Below, one piece after another: positions 1 through 4,419 of a stretch of 5,676 bases of DNA (position 1 is the first letter of the stretch; the number at the start of each line of letters is the position of its first letter). The notes beneath the pieces are model-generated. The model was given only the letters and a program-made list of their open reading frames with translations, ran no database searches and was not told where the DNA came from. The stretch is from an uncultured Opitutaceae bacterium (GTDB lineage: Bacteria > Verrucomicrobiota > Verrucomicrobiia > Opitutales > Opitutaceae). Made by a program: the position numbers and the translations under genes. Location of the stretch: contig CAISJA010000511.1 in NCBI GenBank assembly GCA_903885525.1, forward strand, positions 1 through 5,676. The letters are read 5' to 3'.

Positions 1-271
1 CGATCTCGCCGGTCGGCAGGCTTTTGTTCACCATGTCGGCCGGGCGCAGCTCCACCCGGCCAGTGAGGCCGATGACCGACTCGTCCTTCAGCCTCGCGGC
101 CTGCTCGCGCAGGGCGGAGTCGAACTTCACCTGGGTGACGCCCTGGCGGTCGCGCAGGTCGACGAAGATGATGCCGCCATGATCGCGGACGGAATCGACC
201 CAGCCGGCGAGCGAGACGGTCGCATGGAGGTCGGCGGGGGTGAGCTGGGCGCAATGATGGGTGCGTTTCAT
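1..271 (-). CDS. aspS: Aspartyl-tRNA synthetase, N-terminal part (cut by the left window edge)
   Basis: This is the first 90 codons of a class II aminoacyl-tRNA synthetase that charges tRNA-Asp (or tRNA-Asp and tRNA-Asn) in the cytoplasm. The visible part is the OB-fold anticodon-binding domain. It begins MKRTHHCAQL, followed by the family signature GWVDSVRDHGGIIFVDLRD at about residues 23-41, then QVKFD, and later LPTGEI at about residues 85-90, just before the edge. These match bacterial-type AspRS in order and spacing. The start is the ATG at 271-269; the MKRTHHC opening is typical of the family. No Shine-Dalgarno sequence precedes it (the upstream bases read CTTCCGTCCCT), and a small GC hairpin (302-306 with 310-314) lies in the leader. 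The catalytic core is outside the window, so integrity and tRNA specificity cannot be judged. Confidence 0.95.
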   Translation of the reverse strand, partial: MKRTHHCAQLTPADLHATVSLAGWVDSVRDHGGIIFVDLRDRQGVTQVKFDSALREQAARLKDESVIGLTGRVELRPADMVNKSLPTGEI

Positions 272-344
272 AGGGACGGAAGGGGAGAACTAAGCGGACC
301 ACCCCGGCGCGGGGCAAACAGAATTTGGGCGGCTATGACAGAGT

Positions 345-410
345 ACCGCGCAAGGCGGAGCGCGGTGTCCCCGACGCGCTCCAAGCCCGTCCGGAGGCCG
401 GTCTCCACCC
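345..410. repeat. Palindrome-rich intergenic element, possible dispersed repeat (copy 1)
   Basis: This lies in the 171-base gap between the broken toxin gene and aspS. Three inverted repeats are visible: ACCGCGC at 345-351 with GCGCGGT at 360-366 (8-base loop); GGAGCGCG at 357-364 with CGCGCTCC at 375-382 (10-base loop); and GGAGG at 393-397 with TCTCC at 402-406 (CCGG loop, one G-T wobble). The first two share bases, so only one can form at a time. The blocks CGCAAGGCGGAG (349-360) and GTCTCCACCC (401-410) recur in the same order and orientation at 2716-2763. This suggests a REP-like or short non-coding mobile element. Its family is not recognised with certainty, and it may also act as the 3' end structure of the upstream transcript. 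Confidence 0.5.
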
Positions 411-442
411 TCGGCTCAACACCGCCACGCAAGTCCGGAGCA

Positions 443-717
443 TCAGCCGAACAGATCGCAAGGTGTCCCAAGGCGGCGGCGCACCACGCGGTTGCCCCTG
501 AATTCATAGAGCAGCAACAGGTCCGGTTTGATGTGACAATCGCGCACTCCCGACCAGACACCCTTGAGCGGATGATCGCGGTGGCGCGTCTCCATCGACT
601 GGCTGCTGGCGAGACGATGAAGCACATCCCCACGAGCAGCGCTTCGTCCGCTTCGGTCCGAATCCGGCGCCGAAAATCCCTAATAAATTGGGTGGTCCTG
701 ACCAGTTCGCGGGTCAT
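443..717 (-). pseudogene. YafQ-family mRNA interferase toxin, frameshifted and lacking the catalytic histidine
   Basis: It resembles YafQ (RelE superfamily), a ribosome-dependent endoribonuclease that cleaves mRNA. The reading frame starts at ATG 717-715 (MTRELVRTTQFIRDF) and runs to about codon 30. The rest of the protein continues in another frame from about 625 to the TGA at 445-443, with RHRDHPLKG, VRDCHIKPDLLLLY and GTPCDLFG. One missing base explains this. Restoring one G in the G4 run (CCCC on the plus strand, 628-631) gives LLVGDVLHRL and a 91-residue protein, close to the 92 residues of E. coli YafQ. The equivalents of YafQ His50 (DHPL), His63 and Asp67 (CHIKPD) and Phe91 are present. 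The position of His87 is proline (codon 463-461, CCT; one change from CAT). Two independent lesions indicate an inactive gene, although the frameshift alone could be a sequencing error. Its start overlaps the antitoxin stop (ATGA). Confidence 0.85.
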
Positions 718-899
718 CGCCTGAGGTCCTTCAAAAGGCCCTCAGGGTTGGCGTAACGAGGCGACCGCGAAACATCCTCTTGCAAGGCGCGCCGGGTGAT
801 CAGGTTCGGCGTCTCGGAATCGTAGACAAAACGAAAGACCTTCCGTTTCTCGCGAGCGGGAAGAGCCTGGATTTGTCGGATGATCGCGGTTGCGGTCAT
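714..899 (-). CDS. Short antitoxin-like protein of a type II toxin-antitoxin pair
   Basis: A 61-residue protein beginning MTATAIIRQIQALPAREKRK, directly upstream of and overlapping the YafQ-like toxin by 4 bases (its TGA shares ATGA with the toxin start). The order of antitoxin first, toxin second, coupled by overlap, is the classical type II arrangement. The N-terminal 'II-R-I-ALP-EK-KV' segment is a short helical motif seen in small antitoxin-like proteins. The C-terminus (ANPEGLLKDLRR) resembles the toxin-wrapping tail of DinJ-type antitoxins, but I do not see a ribbon-helix-helix fold like that of DinJ, the usual YafQ partner. ATG 899-897 is preferred because the motif begins there; GTG 917-915 would add six residues. 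No Shine-Dalgarno or convincing promoter precedes either start. The gene looks intact while its toxin is broken, so it may be an orphan that survives as a regulator or is simply decaying. Confidence 0.7.
   Translation of the reverse strand: MTATAIIRQIQALPAREKRKVFRFVYDSETPNLITRRALQEDVSRSPRYANPEGLLKDLRR
721..745 (-). promoter_or_regulatory. Hairpin that hides the toxin ribosome-binding site
   Basis: On the minus-strand transcript, an AAGGA Shine-Dalgarno (731-727) lies 9 bases before the toxin ATG at 717. It sits in the 3' arm of an imperfect hairpin: six pairs (721-726 with 740-745), one mismatch (727/739), then four pairs (728-731 with 735-738) around a 3-base loop. The hairpin is inside the last codons of the antitoxin. 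Ribosomes translating the antitoxin would open it, which fits translational coupling of toxin to antitoxin. It is the clearest Shine-Dalgarno seen upstream of any gene in the window. Confidence 0.5.
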
Positions 900-1029
900 G
901 GCTGAAACCAAGTTCACACGGACCGAAATATCAATCCGTGCCCTTTGACGGAACCGGAATCAACGGGACTAATAATCAGATCGCGCGCAAACCGGGTCGG
1001 GTCGACCGGTGCTTTCTCTCTCCCACTCC

Positions 1030-1047
1030 GTGGATATCTTCATCCAC
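1030..1047 (-). terminator. Weak hairpin just downstream of gpmI
   Basis: A perfect 6-base inverted repeat (GTGGAT at 1030-1035 with ATCCAC at 1042-1047, 6-base loop) lies about 11 bases past the gpmI stop codon. It lacks a downstream U-run, so it is at best a weak intrinsic terminator or an RNA-stabilising 3' end. The rest of the 158-base gap between gpmI and the antitoxin is AT-richer than its surroundings and shows no further structure that I can support. Confidence 0.25.
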
Positions 1048-1057
1048 CTCTCTGTCG

Positions 1058-2620
1058 CTATGCGAGCAGGCTCACCCCGGTCATTTCGGCCGGCTGGGGC
1101 AGGCCCATGAGCTGGAGCAGGGTCGGTGCGATGTCGGCGAGCCGGCCGCCCGGGCGGAGCGGGGTGGCCGGGGTGAACTCGTCGCCCACCACGAAGACCT
1201 CCACGAGGTTGAGCGTGTGCGAGGTGTGCGGGGAGTTGTTGACGTAGTCCCACATCTGCTCGCAGTTGCCGTGGTCGGCGCAGATGACGGCCCGACCCTT
1301 CACCTGGGTGAGGGCGGCGAGGAGTTCGCCGACGCCGCGGTCGGTGACTTCGACCGCCTTGATCGCAGCGGGCAGCGAACCGGTGTGGCCGACCATGTCG
1401 GGGTTGGCGTAGTTGACCACGATCAGCCCGTACTTGCCGGAAAGGATGGCGCCCTTGGCGGCGGCGGTGACCTCGGCGGCCGACATCTCGGGCTGCATGT
1501 CGTAGGTCGGGACCTTCGGGCTGGGCGGGCAGGCGCGCTCCTCACCCGGGAACGGGTCCTTGCGGTAATTGTTGAAGAAAAACGTCACGTGCGGGTTTTT
1601 CTCCGTCTCGGCGCAACGGAACTGGGCGATGCCGGCGTCCGCCACCACCTCGCCCAGGATATGCTTCAGCTTCTCCGGCTTGGGCAGGATGACATGCACC
1701 GGCAGGCCGGACTCGTACTCGGTCATCGTGGCGTAGAAAAGGTCGAGCTTGGCGCCGCGGTCGAATTCCTTGAAGCCGTCGAGCACAAAGGCCTTGGTGA
1801 TCTCCCGCGGACGGTCGCCGCGATAGTTGTAGAACACCACGGCGTCGCCATCGCGGATCACGCCCTCGGGCACGATGCCGGTGGGTTGGACGAATTCGTC
1901 GCCCTTCTGGGTTTCGCTCAACGGATGCTCGTAATAGGCTTGGATCGCGGCCTCGGCGGTCGGGGCGGTCGCGGGCACCTTCCGGCCGGTGAGCAGGTCG
2001 TAGGCCTGTTGCACCCGCTCCCAGCGGTTGTCGCGGTCCATCGCCCAAAAACGTCCGCAAACCGTGGCGATGCGGCCCAGCCCGATGGCCCGGCACTGCT
2101 CGTCAACCTGGCGGACATAGCCGATGCCGCTGGCCGGCGGGGTGTCGCGCCCGTCGGTAAAAGCGTGGATGAAGACCTCCTTGATGCCGTCGGCCTTGGC
2201 CTGGCGGAGGAGCCCGTAGAGATGCTCCAGCATGCCGTGCACACCCGCATCCGACACGATGCCCATCAGGTGCAGGCGGGAGCCGCGGGTCAGCACCCGG
2301 TCAACGACCCCACGCCAGACCGGATTCGCCGCCAGGCGCTTTTCGGAAAACAGTTTGTTGATGCGCACCAGCTCCTGGTCGACGATCCGGCCGGCACCGA
2401 TGTTTTCGTGGCCGACCTCGCTGTTGCCCATGACCCCGTCGGGCAGCCCGACATCAAGCCCCGAGGCCTTGACCAGCGTCACCGGATACCGGGCATGCAG
2501 GCGGTCATCACAGGCCTTTTTGGCCTGGACCACGGCGTTGGCATTGTCCTGGGAAGGATGGGGGTTCTTGCCCCAGCCATCACGGATGACGAGGAGGACG
2601 GGTGGACGGGTGGAATGCAT
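1058..2620 (-). CDS. gpmI: 2,3-bisphosphoglycerate-independent phosphoglycerate mutase
   Basis: This enzyme interconverts 3- and 2-phosphoglycerate in glycolysis and gluconeogenesis in the cytoplasm, using two metal ions (typically Mn) and a phosphoserine intermediate. The 520-residue length fits the family (about 510-520). Visible landmarks in order are VLLVIRDGWG with metal-binding Asp14; VMGNSEVGHENIGAGR with the nucleophile Ser67; VSDAGVHG; HAFTDGRDTPP; GRFWAMDRDNRWER; FYNYRGDRPRE; VVNYANPDMVGHTG; CADHGNCEQM; and HTSHTLN. The two-domain order (alkaline-phosphatase-like core with an inserted transferase domain) appears complete. The start is ATG 2620-2618, eight codons before the DGWG motif region; the frame stays open further upstream, but that part is not family-like. 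No Shine-Dalgarno precedes it (CAATTTTCTC), and I see no convincing promoter. It is divergent from hemH, and the toxin-antitoxin remnant follows it on the same strand. No key residue is missing. Confidence 0.97.
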   Translation of the reverse strand: MHSTRPPVLLVIRDGWGKNPHPSQDNANAVVQAKKACDDRLHARYPVTLVKASGLDVGLPDGVMGNSEVGHENIGAGRIVDQELVRINKLFSEKRLAANPVWRGVVDRVLTRGSRLHLMGIVSDAGVHGMLEHLYGLLRQAKADGIKEVFIHAFTDGRDTPPASGIGYVRQVDEQCRAIGLGRIATVCGRFWAMDRDNRWERVQQAYDLLTGRKVPATAPTAEAAIQAYYEHPLSETQKGDEFVQPTGIVPEGVIRDGDAVVFYNYRGDRPREITKAFVLDGFKEFDRGAKLDLFYATMTEYESGLPVHVILPKPEKLKHILGEVVADAGIAQFRCAETEKNPHVTFFFNNYRKDPFPGEERACPPSPKVPTYDMQPEMSAAEVTAAAKGAILSGKYGLIVVNYANPDMVGHTGSLPAAIKAVEVTDRGVGELLAALTQVKGRAVICADHGNCEQMWDYVNNSPHTSHTLNLVEVFVVGDEFTPATPLRPGGRLADIAPTLLQLMGLPQPAEMTGVSLLA

Positions 2621-2715
2621 GAGAAAATTGACCGGATAGTCGGGCGGATTCAACGAACCCGCCACCCGCAAAGCCAGAACAAAGCACTCAAGGCCGCAAA
2701 GGTCAAAACCCGAAC

Positions 2716-2763
2716 CGCAAGGCGGAGACGCCAGCCCCCGCCCTCGGTCTTCCGTCTCCACCC
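2716..2763. repeat. Possible degraded second copy of the intergenic element
   Basis: In the gpmI-hemH gap, CGCAAGGCGGAG (2716-2727) and GTCTCCACCC (2754-2763) match 349-360 and 401-410 exactly, in the same order and orientation, with 26 bases between them here against 40 in copy 1. The bases between the blocks differ and the strong palindromes of copy 1 are not preserved. Shared origin is an inference from the two collinear blocks; chance similarity in GC-rich DNA is not excluded. The stretch 2621-2715 holds only the untranslated leader of gpmI, with no feature that I can support. Confidence 0.3.
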
Positions 2764-2820
2764 GCGCTCCTCCGGTGCAACTGGCACCCGCAACACGAGC
2801 ACGACGACGCCCCTCCCCCC

Positions 2821-2967
2821 CTCCTGGCCCAGAGGGCGCTCCGCAACGCCTGCCTCGTCCGAATGGCGGAAAACGAAACCGGAGCCTGTGTCTGGACCCT
2901 CGACCGCGACTTCCGCGTCTACCGCCAGCATGGCCGGCAGACAATCCCGCTCATTGCACCCGGTTGA
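2821..2967 (+). pseudogene. C-terminal remnant of a PIN-domain (VapC-like) toxin gene
   Basis: A frame ending at TGA 2965-2967 encodes the tail of a PIN-domain ribonuclease, the toxin class of VapBC systems. The visible parts are RNACLVRMAE (2842-2871), then VWTLDRDFRVYR (2890-2925), then GRQTIPLIAPG. In intact relatives the first segment usually reads like 'LADACLVRLAE', and the Asp is an active-site metal ligand; here it is Asn (codon 2845-2847). The Asp residues of the T-D-x-D-F motif (codons 2902 and 2908) remain. The frame is open back to 2632 but has no usable start except ATG 2863, and the upstream translation is proline-rich with no PIN N-terminus (first catalytic Asp absent). I read it as a 5'-truncated relic. 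Its stop lies 41 bases before the hemH start, so the hemH promoter may lie inside it. Family assignment rests on motif recognition only. Confidence 0.6.
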
Positions 2968-3008
2968 CATTCGGTTAAGTTGCGGCACCTCTGGGTACCA
3001 CGATTCCC

Positions 3009-4049
3009 ATGGCCAAATCCGCGGTCCTCCTGCTCAATCTCGGCTCCCCCGACTCCACTTCCGTCCCGGACGTGAAACGCTATCTGCGTGAATTTCTTGG
3101 TGACGACCGTGTGATCGACCGGCCGGCCAACCGGTTTCTGCGCTGGCTGCTGGTCCACGGCATCATCACCACCCTCCGCGCACCAAAGTCGGCCCACGCC
3201 TACGCCAGCATCTGGACGCCCGAGGGCTCGCCCCTCATCCTCACCAGCCGGAAGACCCAGGCGGCCCTGCAGCAGCGCACGACCCTGCCCGTCGCCCTGG
3301 CCATGAACTACGGCAACCCCTCCATCCCGGACGTCCTGGCCCGCCTCGCCGCCGACGGCGTGGACCGCCTCCTCCTTTTCCCCCAGTATCCGCATTACGC
3401 GATGTCGAGCTGGGAGACCGTGGTGGTGAAAGTGCGGCGCGAAGCCGCCCGCCTCGCCCCGCAGATCAAAATCGAGTGCGTGACACCCTACTACGGCGAC
3501 CCCGACTACATCGACGCCCTCGTCGCCAGCGCCCGCCCCTACCTCGACCAGCCGCACGACCACCTGCTCTTCAGCTACCATGGCATCCCGGTCCGGCACC
3601 TGACCAAGGCCGACAGCTCGCACGCCCACTGCCAGGTCGTGCCCGATTGCTGCACCACCTGTTCGCCCGCCCACGGCACCTGCTACAAGGCGCAGGTCAC
3701 GCGCACCACCAGCCTTTTTGTCCAGCGGGCCGGCCTCGCCGCCGACCAATACTCGCTGACCTTCCAATCCCGGCTCGTCGGCGAGCCGTGGCTTTCCCCG
3801 TACACCGACGCCGAATTCACCCGCCTGGGCCGCGCCGGCAAGAAACGCCTCCTCGTCCTGACCCCGGCCTTCGTGACCGACTGCCTGGAAACGTTGGAAG
3901 AAATCCGCGTCGAGGGTGCCCGGACGTTCCATGAGGCCGGAGGGGAGAGTTTCACCCATATTCCCTGCCTGAACGATCAGCCGGTGTGGATCGACTTCCT
4001 CCAGCGGCGCGTCGAACGCTGGCAGCAGACCGGCGCGCTTGGTGCCTGA
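3009..4049 (+). CDS. hemH: Ferrochelatase with an internal cysteine cluster
   Basis: It inserts ferrous iron into protoporphyrin IX (or coproporphyrin III in the coproporphyrin-dependent route), the terminal metal insertion of haem synthesis. The length is 346 residues, normal for bacteria. Visible landmarks are LLLNLGSPD (7-15); AMNYGNP (98-104); LFPQYPHYAMSSW (123-135); FSYHGIPVRH, whose His191 is the catalytic histidine; SLTFQSRLVGEPWLSPYTD (249-267); and PAFVTDCLETLEEI, with the conserved Glu294. Between residues 208 and 225 lie five cysteines (C208, C214, C215, C218, C225), as in ferrochelatases that bind a [2Fe-2S] cluster through an internal segment (Myxococcus xanthus type); cluster binding here is inferred. 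The start ATG 3009 gives the usual MAKSAVLLLNLGSP opening; no Shine-Dalgarno precedes it. It is divergent from gpmI, and a sensor kinase follows on the same strand after 370 bases. Confidence 0.97.
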   Translation: MAKSAVLLLNLGSPDSTSVPDVKRYLREFLGDDRVIDRPANRFLRWLLVHGIITTLRAPKSAHAYASIWTPEGSPLILTSRKTQAALQQRTTLPVALAMNYGNPSIPDVLARLAADGVDRLLLFPQYPHYAMSSWETVVVKVRREAARLAPQIKIECVTPYYGDPDYIDALVASARPYLDQPHDHLLFSYHGIPVRHLTKADSSHAHCQVVPDCCTTCSPAHGTCYKAQVTRTTSLFVQRAGLAADQYSLTFQSRLVGEPWLSPYTDAEFTRLGRAGKKRLLVLTPAFVTDCLETLEEIRVEGARTFHEAGGESFTHIPCLNDQPVWIDFLQRRVERWQQTGALGA

Positions 4050-4074
4050 GCGCGACCCTGGGATGTCCCGCCGC

Positions 4075-4092
4075 CTGCGGGCCGGGCCGCAG
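4075..4092 (+). terminator. GC hairpin after hemH, possible transcript end
   Basis: CTGCGG (4075-4080) pairs with CCGCAG (4087-4092) around a 6-base loop, 25 bases past the hemH stop. There is no U-run, so intrinsic termination is doubtful; it could protect the 3' end of the mRNA. Confidence 0.25.
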
Positions 4093-4250
4093 ACCTGGCA
4101 CCGGCCGGCCGCATCGCTCCCGGGTTCCTGGTCACCCTGCTGCTTTCCGGCGTGGGCGCGGAGCCCACCCATGTTTGTGGTGTCCATTGGCCACCCGCCC
4201 GCGCCCCGCTGGCGGATCTGGTGAGGCACATCTGGGTGCCGCCCGCGCCG

Positions 4251-4279
4251 TTTTCCCGGCAGATTCGCGGAATTATTAT
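4251..4279 (+). promoter_or_regulatory. Candidate sigma-70-like promoter of the sensor kinase
   Basis: TATTAT at 4274-4279 matches the -10 consensus in five of six bases and sits in the only AT-rich patch of the hemH-kinase gap. The hexamer TTTTCC at 4251-4256, 17 bases upstream, is a poor -35 (three of six). A transcript starting near 4286 would have a leader of about 77 bases to TTG 4363 or 134 bases to ATG 4420. Confidence 0.35.
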
Positions 4280-4419
4280 GCTGAAAACCGGTCCCGGCGC
4301 CCTGAAGCTCGCCCCGCGCCGGACAACTCTCGCCCGGTGCCACCACCTCGCCCACCACCCGCTTGAATCCGGCCTCCCCCACTCCGCCCCCCGTGCCCGG
4401 CGACGCCGCCTCCGCCCCG

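Larger units (their letters stand above)
4050..4419 (+). other. Gene-free stretch between hemH and the sensor kinase
   Basis: I see no gene that I can support here. The first 200 bases are very GC-rich with small hairpins (4075-4092, and GGCAC/GTGCC at 4225-4240). Read in the hemH frame just past its stop, the DNA shows coding-like codons and a signal-peptide-like stretch (PGFLVTLLLSGVGAEP, about 4116-4163), but no ATG, GTG or TTG precedes it. It could be a relic of a gene or chance. A short AT-rich patch near 4271-4280 is a promoter candidate. The last 57 bases may be coding if the kinase starts at TTG 4363. Confidence 0.4.

Noticed and set aside
625..717. Programmed frameshifting as the explanation for the split toxin
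   Set aside because: There is no slippery heptamer. The break is at a short G4 run, and the separate loss of the catalytic His fits decay better.
179..724. 181-codon plus-strand frame across aspS and the toxin relic
   Set aside because: It spans the antisense of two recognised genes and an intergenic element, and its product has no coherent protein features.
945..973. TTGACG (945-950) with ACTAAT (968-973), 17-base spacing, as a plus-strand promoter
   Set aside because: It would drive transcription antisense into the gpmI 3' end with no gene on that strand; the -10 match is weak and likely due to chance.
2964..2969. Perfect TTGACA upstream of hemH as a -35 box
   Set aside because: No acceptable -10 hexamer lies 16-18 bases downstream (the stretch reads GGCACCTCTG), so the match alone does not support a promoter.
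890..3091. 733-codon open frame on the plus strand across gpmI
   Set aside because: It is antisense to gpmI, whose motifs are complete on the minus strand. Its translation is low-complexity (His/Gly/Val/Arg-rich) with no family motif; long antisense frames are common in GC-rich genes.
4116..4163. Signal-peptide-like stretch PGFLVTLLLSGVGAEP after hemH
   Set aside because: No ATG, GTG or TTG start precedes it in frame after the hemH stop, and the downstream translation resembles nothing I recognise.
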